Shown: positions 54,217 to 61,911 of the stretch, one piece after another
How positions within the stretch are numbered: position 1 is the first letter of the stretch
Layout of the letters: each line of letters starts with the position of its first letter
Source of the DNA: Thermobrachium celere DSM 8682
GTDB taxonomy: Bacteria > Bacillota > Clostridia > Clostridiales > Caloramatoraceae
Direction of reading: 5' to 3'
Length of the DNA stretch: 64,000 bases
Assembly (NCBI RefSeq): GCF_000430995.1
Contig: NZ_HF952018.1
Span: 1,306,449 to 1,370,448 of the forward strand
Notes under the pieces: model-generated
The model's database searches: none
What the model saw: the letters and a program-made list of their open reading frames with translations, nothing else
What the model was told of the DNA's origin: nothing
Program-made: the position numbers and the translations under genes

Positions 54217-54750
54217 TCAAAACTCAATTCCCTTTCTTGCTGGTACACCATTATTAAAATAATGTTTAATATCCTTCATCTCTGTAACTAAATCTGCTAT
54301 CTCTAATATTTCCTCAGGTACATTTCTACCTGTTAAAATAATCTCCATATTTTCTGGTTTTGACTTTAAAAATTCAACTACTTCATTTACTTCAAGTAGT
54401 TTATTTCCTAGCACTCCCATCATTTCATCGATGATAAGTACATCGCATTCTTTGTTTTTTACAACCTCTTTGCAAAAATCAAATCCCTTTTCTATATCTT
54501 TTTTTAGTTCTAATTTTTCTTCATCAGTTAAAGTCCAAAAAAATCCCCTTGGTCTTTCAAACCTAAAAACTTTAAAATCAGGCTCTAATTTTTTCAAACT
54601 ATGTAATTCTCCTGAATCAGAACCCTTTAAAAATTGTACCATATAAACCTTTAGTCCTCTTCCAGCTGCCCTTACCCCTTGGCCAACAGCAGCTGTAGTC
54701 TTACCTTTCCCATTTCCAGTATACACTTGAATACATCCTTTTTGTAGCAA
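54217..54750 (-). CDS. cobO: Cob(I)yrinic acid a,c-diamide adenosyltransferase (CobO/BtuR)
   Basis: 177 residues. The P-loop is VYTGNGKGKTTAAVGQGVRAAGRG at the N terminus. DVLIIDEMMGVLGNKLLEV and ILTGRNVPEEILEIADLVTEM are CobA-type signatures. It transfers adenosyl from ATP to the corrin cobalt. No cobalamin biosynthesis gene or cobalamin riboswitch is nearby, so it may serve salvage or stand alone. It is inverted within the dap gene set. Confidence 0.94.
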   Translation of the reverse strand: MLQKGCIQVYTGNGKGKTTAAVGQGVRAAGRGLKVYMVQFLKGSDSGELHSLKKLEPDFKVFRFERPRGFFWTLTDEEKLELKKDIEKGFDFCKEVVKNKECDVLIIDEMMGVLGNKLLEVNEVVEFLKSKPENMEIILTGRNVPEEILEIADLVTEMKDIKHYFNNGVPARKGIEF

Positions 54751-54862
54751 AATATCACCCCCATAATATCCTTAATTATAGAATACTACTTTTATACACA
54801 TTTGACAAACCTTTTATACTATTGTATATTATTTGATAATAATGCTTTAAGGAGGGAAAATA

Positions 54863-55585
54863 ATGGATATAAAAAAGGAATATGATTTAACTAATCCATA
54901 TGAAATTGCTCGATATATAAAGGATGCTAAAAAAACAACACCTGTAAAAGTATATATAGATGGAGATTTAAAGGGAGTTGAATGTGATAACATAGAGATA
55001 TATGGAGAAGGAAACTTCTATATTTTATTTGGAGAAAACTCACTTGTAGAAGAATTTATAAATAAAAACAAAGACAGAATAAAAAAATATAGAATTGAAT
55101 GGGATAGAAGAAATTCTGCTATTCCAATGATGGACGTAAGACATGTTGAAGCTAGAATTGAACCAGGTGCAATAATAAGAGAAGGAGTTACAATTGGAAA
55201 AAATGCTGTTATTATGATGGGAGCAGTATTAAATATAGGTGCTGAAATTGGCGAAGGTGCCATGATAGACATGAATGCTGTTGTTGGTGCTCGTGGTAAA
55301 ATAGGAAAAAATGTACATGTTGGTGCAGGTGCCGTTATTGCAGGTGTATTAGAACCACCAAGCAAAGATCCTGTTATAATAGAAGATGATGTTTTAATTG
55401 GTGCAAATGCTGTCATACTTGAAGGAGTAAAAGTTGGAAAAGGGGCTGTTGTTGCAGCAGGTTCTGTTGTAACACAGGATGTAGAGCCTTATGTTGTAGT
55501 AGCTGGTTCACCTGCAAAAGTTATAAAAAGAGTTGATGAAAAAACAAAAAGCAAAACACAAATACTAGAAGACTTAAGAAAATAA
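54863..55585 (+). CDS. dapH: Tetrahydrodipicolinate N-acetyltransferase
   Basis: 240 residues. An N-terminal DapH domain ([25 protein letters not shown]) is followed by left-handed beta-helix hexapeptide repeats from about residue 95 to 215 ([26 protein letters not shown] onward). It acetylates tetrahydrodipicolinate, the substrate feeding PatA. This confirms the acetyl route here. TAAGGAGGGAAAATA precedes the ATG. Confidence 0.96.
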   Translation: MDIKKEYDLTNPYEIARYIKDAKKTTPVKVYIDGDLKGVECDNIEIYGEGNFYILFGENSLVEEFINKNKDRIKKYRIEWDRRNSAIPMMDVRHVEARIEPGAIIREGVTIGKNAVIMMGAVLNIGAEIGEGAMIDMNAVVGARGKIGKNVHVGAGAVIAGVLEPPSKDPVIIEDDVLIGANAVILEGVKVGKGAVVAAGSVVTQDVEPYVVVAGSPAKVIKRVDEKTKSKTQILEDLRK

Positions 55586-55611
55586 CGCCATGAAACATGG
55601 CGTTATTTTAT
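55584..55611. terminator. Terminator of dapH
   Basis: AACGCCATG/CATGGCGTT (55584-55592 with 55596-55604) has a 3-base loop and is followed by TATTTTATTT. It contains the CCATGAA heptamer. Confidence 0.8.
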
Positions 55612-56235
55612 TTAATCATCTACCTTATCCATCTTTGAAATTGAAACTTCATATGCTGTTCTTTTTACTACTTCTGTTTCAGATAGCTTCTTTTCATAAT
55701 CTCTACTTTGGATTCTACCCCATATTTTAATATGGGAACCTATCTCAAGAGTTGTAGAAAATCTAGCATTTCTTCCCCAAGCAATTGCAGGTATGTAATC
55801 TGATTTATTATATGGTCTATTAACAGCTATTAAAATATCAGTTATTTCTCTTCCAAAAGGTGTTGTTCTATATACAGGAGTTTTGCATATATATCCATCT
55901 AAATATATTTCATTAGGGCTTGTACTTATAGCATCAATATTTTTAATATCCCTTGCAAACACTGTAAGTATCAATCTATTTGAACCTTCAACAACCTTAT
56001 TATAAGACCTTAATTGACCCTGAATGGACACAATCTTACCTAAAGATACATCAACAGTTGGAAGAAGCCTTTCTGATACAGTAACAGGAAGTTTATCCAT
56101 TGTCTGACTTAATCTTGGAACTTCAATTGTAAAATTGTAAAAGGCTTCACCAAAAATCTCATGGCTATAAGTTAGCTCTGAAATAACTTTACCCTCTAAG
56201 TATACCTTGTTAGTTGTGAATTGATAATCGTTCAT
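55612..56235 (-). CDS. SSB-like protein with two OB-type halves
   Basis: 207 residues. Residues about 8-95 (NKVYLEGKVISELTYSHEIFGEAFYNFTIEV) and about 110-200 (NEIYLDGYICKTPVYRTTPFGREITDILIAVNRPY) each have an OB-fold strand order resembling single-stranded DNA-binding protein. There is no acidic SSB tail. The second half matches the SSB core better. This long form is common in Clostridia alongside a normal SSB, and its role is unknown. ATG follows AAGGGGATGGGATT. Confidence 0.8.
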   Translation of the reverse strand: MNDYQFTTNKVYLEGKVISELTYSHEIFGEAFYNFTIEVPRLSQTMDKLPVTVSERLLPTVDVSLGKIVSIQGQLRSYNKVVEGSNRLILTVFARDIKNIDAISTSPNEIYLDGYICKTPVYRTTPFGREITDILIAVNRPYNKSDYIPAIAWGRNARFSTTLEIGSHIKIWGRIQSRDYEKKLSETEVVKRTAYEVSISKMDKVDD

Positions 56236-56321
56236 AATCCCATCCCCTTTGTATATTTTTATTTAAATTTGTTACCTAAAATATAAATATTATTATTTTA
56301 AAATTTTTATACCTATTTTTT

Positions 56322-56915
56322 TTAAATTTCATAATCTAAACATAATAGGGCACTTATAGATGCAAGATAATAATAAATATCTTGATATTTACCCTTTAAA
56401 CTCAAAGGTTTTTCAAAGGGCTGAATTAATTTGCCATTAATAGTAACAATGCTTCTCTGCAAGCAAAAACTAAAGCATAATCCATTCATATCATCTATGC
56501 TTGAAGCTGTAACTGTAGTTCGTTCGTTTAAACCATAAGTTATTGGATAAACCTTTTCACACACAAACTCTATCTTTTGAATTGAATCAGCATTTAAGAT
56601 AATATAGCCATTTTCTTTAAGATTACAAATGAGATTTTGATATGACTTGATAAGATTTGCGTTTTCAAATTCCAAAGCGGTATGTATTAATACATCAAAT
56701 TTTATATTTTTAATTCTATTGTTTAATATATCTTCCCTTGATATTTCTATTATTACGTATTCTATATTATTTGTAAGAAGCTTAAAAAATGATTCCTCAC
56801 TATCTTCCTTGGTTCCAATTATATAAACACTCTTATTATGTTTTTTAAAAAAATCTAATAAAAAGTCCCCTACAAAGGACTTCCCTCTACTACCAAATAC
56901 TCCAATTATCCTCAT
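56322..56915 (-). CDS. Stand-alone Mur-ligase-fold protein (central domain only)
   Basis: 197 residues. It begins MRIIGVFGSRGKSFVGDFLLDFF, a P-loop of the Mur ligase/FolC type. IEISREDILNNRIKNIKFDVLIHTALEFEN corresponds to the Mur region after the magnesium-binding glutamate. It lacks the N-terminal substrate and C-terminal amino-acid-binding domains, so it is about half a Mur ligase. The frame is open with GGAGGAAATGGA before ATG, arguing against a fresh pseudogene. Substrate and function are unknown. It sits beside a spore-type deacetylase. Confidence 0.65.
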   Translation of the reverse strand: MRIIGVFGSRGKSFVGDFLLDFFKKHNKSVYIIGTKEDSEESFFKLLTNNIEYVIIEISREDILNNRIKNIKFDVLIHTALEFENANLIKSYQNLICNLKENGYIILNADSIQKIEFVCEKVYPITYGLNERTTVTASSIDDMNGLCFSFCLQRSIVTINGKLIQPFEKPLSLKGKYQDIYYYLASISALLCLDYEI

Positions 56916-56994
56916 TCCATTTCCTCCTCTCTTACTTTAATATCTTGTACATTTTTTTAATTTTTATTCAAATATGCCATTTTTAACTTCTAAA

Positions 56995-57029
56995 TAAAAT
57001 GCCGTGAATTTATTTCACGGCATTTTTTA
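56995..57029 (-). terminator. Terminator of the PdaB-like gene
   Basis: ATGCCGTGAA/TTCACGGCAT (56999-57008 with 57014-57023) is a 10-bp stem with A/T runs on both sides. Confidence 0.8.
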
Positions 57030-57800
57030 TTCATTCAACAGCTTTTGTCTTCCTGTATAATCAATATAATAATTTTCTTTGTAAATTAAATCTGATACCT
57101 TAACAAACTCAAATCCTTTTCTTTTTAGTTCTTTAATTATAGTATCAAGTGCTTTTACTGTTTCCATACTGCTATTATGTAGTAGAATTATAGATCCGTT
57201 TCTTGTTTTGGATATTACAGTTTTTTCAATCTGTTCATGTGAAATAACCCTCCAATCTATTGGATCAACATCCCACTGGATACAGTAATGCCCTGTTTCT
57301 TGTATTGCCTTTATAACATCACTATTATAATCTCCATAAGGTACTCTTACCAATTTAGTATCCTTTCCTGTTATTTTCTTTATCTTAGCACTTGCAGTGA
57401 ATATTTCATTTTTTATTTTTGATTTTGTCAGTCTGGTAAAATAAACATGATTATTTGAATGATTGCCAATTTCATGTCCTGCTAAATCTATTTCTTTTAC
57501 TCTATCTGGATACTTATCAATCCAAGTACCTATTAGAAAAAAAGTAGCTTTAACATCATTATCTTTTAATATTTTCAATATTGCTGGTATATATTCATCA
57601 CCCCAACCAATATCAAAGGTTAAAGCCACCTTCTTTTCCTTTGTTTCTACAGAATAAATAGGTAAATCTGCCTTGGAATTTAAATAAACATCAATTAGTT
57701 TATATCCTCCAAACAAATTAAATAAGTATGACAAAAATAAAATCAAAATGACTACAAGTATGCTATTTATTTTCTTTTTGTTTAAAATTAAAATTTTCAA
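57027..57800 (-). CDS. pdaB: PdaB-type polysaccharide deacetylase (sporulation)
   Basis: 257 residues. A single N-terminal membrane segment (INSILVVILILFLSYLF) anchors a NodB domain. Motif 1 is TFDIGWGDE, with isoleucine where most deacetylases have the second aspartate, as in Bacillus PdaB. Motif 2 HSNNH, motif 3 RVPYGDYN and motif 5 ILLHNS are present. PdaB keeps the spore cortex intact late in sporulation. The start appears to be TTG at 57800, 9 bases after GGAGGGG. Confidence 0.82.
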   Translation of the reverse strand: MKILILNKKKINSILVVILILFLSYLFNLFGGYKLIDVYLNSKADLPIYSVETKEKKVALTFDIGWGDEYIPAILKILKDNDVKATFFLIGTWIDKYPDRVKEIDLAGHEIGNHSNNHVYFTRLTKSKIKNEIFTASAKIKKITGKDTKLVRVPYGDYNSDVIKAIQETGHYCIQWDVDPIDWRVISHEQIEKTVISKTRNGSIILLHNSSMETVKALDTIIKELKRKGFEFVKVSDLIYKENYYIDYTGRQKLLNE

Positions 57801-57928
57801 ATATTATCCCCTCCAAATATAATTTGTTACTACATATTTATTTTTGTTTTTGCTTTTTTAAAACAACTGTATTATTTTTTTGTTTATTTACAAATACTAA
57901 AATTAAGGTCAATATAGGAGGGATTTTT

Positions 57929-58117
57929 ATGACCATGCGAAAAGCACGTTTTACAAATCTATTTGGGCACCAAGTGGAATTTGCTTCTGAAAATCTTTTA
58001 GGCCAAGATAGGCACTATCATAGAGAAGCAGAATCACAAAAGGCTCAATTAGAAAGTGCTAAAAGACATGGTACAAGAAAAGACAGAAAAGTCCCTATCA
58101 AAGAGAAGTTGACCTAA
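57929..58117 (+). CDS. Small basic hypothetical protein, possibly spore-associated
   Basis: 62 residues from ATG 57929, 6 bases after AGGAGGG; the longer frame from 57824 has no ribosome site. Sequence MTMRKARFTNLFGHQVEFAS, then a histidine/glutamine/arginine-rich tail (QDRHYHREAESQKAQLESAK). It is soluble, basic and without cysteines. No family was recognised. It has its own terminator, and its size and its neighbours (PdaB, SASP) fit a spore-core protein; that is inference. Confidence 0.65.
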   Translation: MTMRKARFTNLFGHQVEFASENLLGQDRHYHREAESQKAQLESAKRHGTRKDRKVPIKEKLT

Positions 58118-58144
58118 AAGGGTTGCTAAATGCAACCCTTTTCC
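58116..58144 (+). terminator. Terminator of the small basic gene
   Basis: AAAAGGGTTGC/GCAACCCTTTT (58116-58126 with 58132-58142) is a perfect 11-bp stem followed by T-rich sequence. Confidence 0.85.
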
Positions 58145-58225
58145 TTTGATTTCCTAACATATTTTTTAGTAAACTACACAAATTATAACTAAATAAAGAA
58201 ACAAGTACATAAGGAGGAATAAAAA

Positions 58226-58468
58226 ATGGCAGCAGGACAGAATGGTTCAGGAAGAACACAACTTGTTCCAGAAGCTCATAAAATACTAGATAATATAAAG
58301 TACGAAATAGCATCAGAATTTGGAATACCTGTTTATCAAGGTTCTGAAGACTATTGGGGCAACATACCTTCAAAGGACTGCGGTAGAGTTGGTGGAGCAA
58401 TGGTAAAAAGAATGATTGCTCTTGCTGAAAAGGAACTACTAAATGGAAAACAACTAGAAAAACTATAA
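58226..58468 (+). CDS. Alpha/beta-type small acid-soluble spore protein
   Basis: 80 residues. The SASP signature appears in NIKYEIASEFGIP (the GPR protease site region) and DCGRVGGAMVKRMIALAEKEL (DNA-binding helix). It saturates spore DNA and protects it from UV and heat. AAGGAGGAATAAAAA precedes the ATG. Monocistronic with its own terminator, as usual for ssp genes under sigma-G. Confidence 0.92.
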   Translation: MAAGQNGSGRTQLVPEAHKILDNIKYEIASEFGIPVYQGSEDYWGNIPSKDCGRVGGAMVKRMIALAEKELLNGKQLEKL

Positions 58469-58500
58469 AAGAAGAAGGGCAAAAACCCTTCTTCTTTTAT
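58466..58500 (+). terminator. Terminator of the SASP gene
   Basis: AAAAGAAGAAGGG/CCCTTCTTCTTTT (58466-58478 with 58485-58497) is a perfect 13-bp stem. Confidence 0.9.
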
Positions 58501-58536
58501 TAATTGCAAATATGTTAAAAAAATCATCATACTTTG

Positions 58537-58566
58537 TTGAAATTTAAATTATTTTGTTGTTATAAT
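58537..58566 (+). promoter_or_regulatory. Promoter of the DUF4364 gene
   Basis: TTGAAA (58537-58542), an 18-base spacer and TATAAT (58561-58566), 30 bases upstream of the start codon. Confidence 0.7.
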
Positions 58567-58596
58567 AGATTTGATAATAAACAAAGAGGTGAAGAT

Positions 58597-59118
58597 ATGC
58601 ACATGGATGTTACTGATTTAGCAATAAATAAACTTATTATACTATACATATTAAATAAATTAAACAAACCAACAACCAATTCACAACTGACTCAAATTAT
58701 ACTTGAAAATAACCTTATTAACTACTTTGCACTTCAACAATATATATCTGAACTTATAAACACTGGATTTATAAATACAATAACAGATAATAAAAAGCAG
58801 TATTTAATAATAAGCAACAAAGGAATTGATACATTAAATTTCTTCTTAAATAGGATACCTGACTCAAAGATTGAACAACTAGATGATTATTTTGAACACA
58901 AAAACGAAAGTACACAAAAAATAGAAGCTTCTACTGAATACATGCCAGTAAAGGATGGTTTTGAAATCACTCTAATACTAAAAAAAGGATCTAAAAACAT
59001 CATTGAAATTAAGCTACCTGCAAAAACAATGGAGGAAATCGAAACCATTCGAAACAATTGGAAATATAAATATGAAGAAATATATACTAATTTAATTGAA
59101 AGTATAAAAAAGAAATAG
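58597..59118 (+). CDS. DUF4364 family protein (winged-helix-like)
   Basis: 173 residues starting MHMDVTDLAINKLIILYILNKL, with ATG 58597 after AAAGAGGTGAAGAT. The N-terminal ~85 residues look like a winged helix (NNLINYFALQQYISELINTGFI, then a wing at TDNKKQYLIISNKG). The C-terminal half is beta-rich. DUF4364 is widespread in Clostridia and its role is unproven; a transcriptional regulator is the natural guess. Confidence 0.82.
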   Translation: MHMDVTDLAINKLIILYILNKLNKPTTNSQLTQIILENNLINYFALQQYISELINTGFINTITDNKKQYLIISNKGIDTLNFFLNRIPDSKIEQLDDYFEHKNESTQKIEASTEYMPVKDGFEITLILKKGSKNIIEIKLPAKTMEEIETIRNNWKYKYEEIYTNLIESIKKK

Positions 59119-59145
59119 AAGTAGCAGGGCTACTTCTATTTTAAT
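59115..59145. terminator. Terminator between the DUF4364 gene and the convergent small gene
   Basis: ATAGAAGTAGC/GCTACTTCTAT (59115-59125 with 59129-59139) has a 3-base loop and is followed by TTTTAATATTTT. It overlaps the ends of both convergent genes. Confidence 0.8.
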
Positions 59146-59327
59146 ATTTTATCAGCAAGTTCATCATTTCTTAAATTAACGTTTAATGCCTTAGCAGTTT
59201 TAATCGTATTATTACATACAATCTTCGCAACATTAACAAGTTCCTTGGGTATTTTATCCTCATTTTTAATTGCAAAATAATATATCTGACAAGCCAATCT
59301 AACTTTTTCTTTAATATCAATATTCAA
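59136..59327 (-). CDS. Small hypothetical helical protein (TTG start)
   Basis: 63 residues starting at TTG (59325-59327), 5 bases after GGAGG. Sequence MNIDIKEKVRLACQIYYFAI, then IPKELVNVAKIVCNNTIKTAKALNV. It is predicted all-helical with two cysteines, soluble and slightly basic. No family was recognised. The strong ribosome site and compact placement support expression. Confidence 0.55.
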   Translation of the reverse strand: MNIDIKEKVRLACQIYYFAIKNEDKIPKELVNVAKIVCNNTIKTAKALNVNLRNDELADKILK

Positions 59328-59401
59328 TTTTTCCTCCTAATCCTAATTGCTTTACTACATTATATTCAGACAAAATTATCTTTAAAATATATTTTAATTA
59401 A

Positions 59402-60694
59402 TTAAGCTAACATATGCTTTAGCTTACTTCTTATTTTTCCAATCATATATAATGATCCACAAAATACTACTACATCACAATCCTTATCATTTAATACATG
59501 CTCTATTGCATTATCAATATCATTAAAGGCTTTTGCATTTTTACCCTTATTCTTTATAAATTCCTTTAATTCCTCTGCATCAAGTGCTCTAGGACTCACT
59601 GGAGTTACAGTTATAAAATCATTGCAAACTTCTATTAATTCGTCAACCATACTTATATAATCTTTATCTTTTAAAACACCAAATACTATTTTTACTTTTT
59701 TCCCACCAAAATATTCTTTAATTCCATTTTTAAGCTCTTTAATACCTTGAATGTTATGCCCTCCATCTAAAACAATGTAAGGATCTTTATTTATCACTTC
59801 AAATCTTCCCGGCCATGTTGACTCTTTTAATCCTTCATAAATTGAAATATCTGACACTTTATATCCTAAACTTTTTAAAACTTCAATTGTAAGCAAAGAT
59901 GTTATAGCATTTAATACCTGATATTTATTAAGCATTTTGATCATTAAATTCTTATAGAATTTATCCATTATTACTACATCAAATACAATACCATCTAAAG
60001 TATTAGACTTTATAATATATTCTACATCCTCAACTAGATATACTTTAGAATTCATTTCATCTGCTTTTTTTAATATAACTTCCTTAGCCCCTTTATCTTG
60101 AGGGTATAACACTAAAGGCTTTCCCTCTTTAATTATACCTGCCTTTTCACTAGCTATTTTTTCAATTGTATCACCTAAAATGTTCATATGATCAAAACTT
60201 ATAGATGTAATTATAGAAACTATTGGATCTACTACATTTGTTGCATCCAATCTTCCACCTAAGCCCACCTCTAAAACCACAAAATCTACCGCTTTTTCAT
60301 AAAAATATTTAAAGGCACACGCAGTAACTATTTCAAATTCAGTTGGATGATCATATCCTTCAGCTATAACAATATCAATTATCTCCTTTATCTCTTCAAT
60401 TAATCTTGCTACATCTTCCTCTGATATCTCTACATCATTTATTTTTATTCTCTCTGTGAAACGTTCTAAATGAGGTGATGTATAAACACCCACCTTATAG
60501 CCTTCCTTAATTAGTATGTTAGAAATAAATGTTACTGTTGAACCTTTACCATTTGTACCACCTACATGGATTATCTTCAATTTATGCTGTGGATTTCCCA
60601 AAAGTTCACACATCCTCTTAATTCTTTTAAGACCAAAATTCATTCCAAATTTACCAATACTCTCTATGTAATTTAAAGCCTCTCTATAGTCCAT
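59402..60694 (-). CDS. folC: Bifunctional folylpolyglutamate/dihydrofolate synthase
   Basis: 430 residues. The P-loop is HVGGTNGKGSTVTFISNIL near 41. LEVGLGGRLDATNVV and SFDHMNILGDTIEKIASEKAGIIK are FolC signatures, and the C-terminal glutamate-binding domain begins near 300 (LDGGHNIQGIKELK). It adds glutamate to folates. In many Clostridia it lies next to valS; here a patatin gene lies between them. Confidence 0.96.
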   Translation of the reverse strand: MDYREALNYIESIGKFGMNFGLKRIKRMCELLGNPQHKLKIIHVGGTNGKGSTVTFISNILIKEGYKVGVYTSPHLERFTERIKINDVEISEEDVARLIEEIKEIIDIVIAEGYDHPTEFEIVTACAFKYFYEKAVDFVVLEVGLGGRLDATNVVDPIVSIITSISFDHMNILGDTIEKIASEKAGIIKEGKPLVLYPQDKGAKEVILKKADEMNSKVYLVEDVEYIIKSNTLDGIVFDVVIMDKFYKNLMIKMLNKYQVLNAITSLLTIEVLKSLGYKVSDISIYEGLKESTWPGRFEVINKDPYIVLDGGHNIQGIKELKNGIKEYFGGKKVKIVFGVLKDKDYISMVDELIEVCNDFITVTPVSPRALDAEELKEFIKNKGKNAKAFNDIDNAIEHVLNDKDCDVVVFCGSLYMIGKIRSKLKHMLA

Positions 60695-60762
60695 ATTATC
60701 ACCTCTGTATAAATACTATATAAAGATTATACCATAAAAAAGAAAATGTTTAATAAATTGTA

Positions 60763-60806
60763 TTTAAGTCCCATGAAGAATCAAAATTCTTTCATGGGAC
60801 TTAAAT
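60763..60806 (-). terminator. Terminator of the patatin gene
   Basis: TTTAAGTCCCATGAA/TTCATGGGACTTAAA (60763-60777 with 60791-60805) is a perfect 15-bp stem with further inner pairing. It contains CCATGAA. Confidence 0.85.
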
Positions 60807-60859
60807 AAAACTTAGACTATTAATCTCTATCTACAACCTATAGGCTGTTTTATAAAACT

Positions 60860-61777
60860 CTATTTCATTCTATATTTTCTTACATATTCATCAAAGTTCC
60901 ATGTCTCAAGGAATTTTTTTGCTGAGTTATACCCAGACATATAGAGCTTTTGTTTCATAGTATTGGATATTGAAAAATCAGTAGTATTTACTCCAAGAGT
61001 TGGAATTAGTATAGTTCTTATAAAATCCTTATTTTTTATATACCTCAGTTCATTTTCCTCAAGCATAGTATTTACAATATCCATTATATATTCCTTCAAG
61101 GATATATAATCCTTTTTAGGTTTTGGTGCTGGATCCTGCAATTTAAATCCAAAGGTTGGCCAACGTGGAATTCCTTCAACGTCAAATATCCAAACAGGGA
61201 AATTGCTTAAAATTCCCCCATCAACTATATAATGCGTCTCTTCTTTTACCTTAAGTTTAACTGGCTTAAAGTATAGTGGTATACTCATACTCATACGTAC
61301 TGCCTTTGAAACTTCAAATTCTAAAGGGTCTATACCATATTCCTTTAAATCATCTGGAAGTATAACTAAATCCTTTTTAGTGATATCTGATGCAATTATT
61401 TTAAGCATGGGTTCATCATTTTTTATGAAATCTTTAAACTTAACTCTACCCTTTTTCTCTAAAAGACATTTTAACCATCCTTCAAATTTATCCCCTGAAT
61501 ATATTCCTTTACTTACAACAAGTCCAAGTATTCCTCCTATTAAGGGCAATGATTGAACTAAATCTTTATCTTGAAATTTTGTAAAATCAAATTTAAAAAG
61601 AATCTGTTTTAATTCATCTGCACTATAACCTGCTGCAATTAAAGAGGCTACAATTGCACCTGCTGATGTACCTGCAACTTTGTTGAATTTATATCCTCTC
61701 TCCTCTAAACATTTGATAGCTCCTAAAAAGGCAATCCCCTTTACTCCTCCACCCTCAAATACAGCATCTATATACAT
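60860..61777 (-). CDS. Patatin-like phospholipase
   Basis: About 305 residues. The oxyanion loop FEGGGVKGIAFLGAI and nucleophile elbow GTSAGAIVASLIAAGYS place Ser near residue 39. The catalytic aspartate is in VDGGILSNFP near 190. There is no signal peptide, so it is cytosolic or membrane-peripheral. The family cleaves acyl chains from lipids; the target is unknown. ATG 61777 is preferred (GGAA at 9 bases) over ATG 61786. Confidence 0.9.
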   Translation of the reverse strand: MYIDAVFEGGGVKGIAFLGAIKCLEERGYKFNKVAGTSAGAIVASLIAAGYSADELKQILFKFDFTKFQDKDLVQSLPLIGGILGLVVSKGIYSGDKFEGWLKCLLEKKGRVKFKDFIKNDEPMLKIIASDITKKDLVILPDDLKEYGIDPLEFEVSKAVRMSMSIPLYFKPVKLKVKEETHYIVDGGILSNFPVWIFDVEGIPRWPTFGFKLQDPAPKPKKDYISLKEYIMDIVNTMLEENELRYIKNKDFIRTILIPTLGVNTTDFSISNTMKQKLYMSGYNSAKKFLETWNFDEYVRKYRMK

Positions 61778-61864
61778 CCAAATCATTCCATAGATTGATT
61801 ACAGTATTATAATATGATTTTAACTAATTTTTTAACCTAAATATCAAAATAACATTAAAAATAA

Positions 61865-61902
61865 AAACGTAAGCAGTGTATATACCTACACTACTTACGT
61901 TT
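61865..61902 (-). terminator. Terminator of valS
   Basis: AAACGTAAGCAGTGTA/TACACTACTTACGTTT (61865-61880 with 61887-61902) has one mismatch and is followed by U's on the minus strand. Confidence 0.9.
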
Positions 61903-61911
61903 AATCTACTA

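Noticed and set aside
60694-60763. Loss of the usual valS-folC adjacency as a sign of recent transfer of the patatin gene
   Set aside because: Base composition and signals of the patatin gene look like its neighbours; gene-order variation alone is not evidence of transfer.
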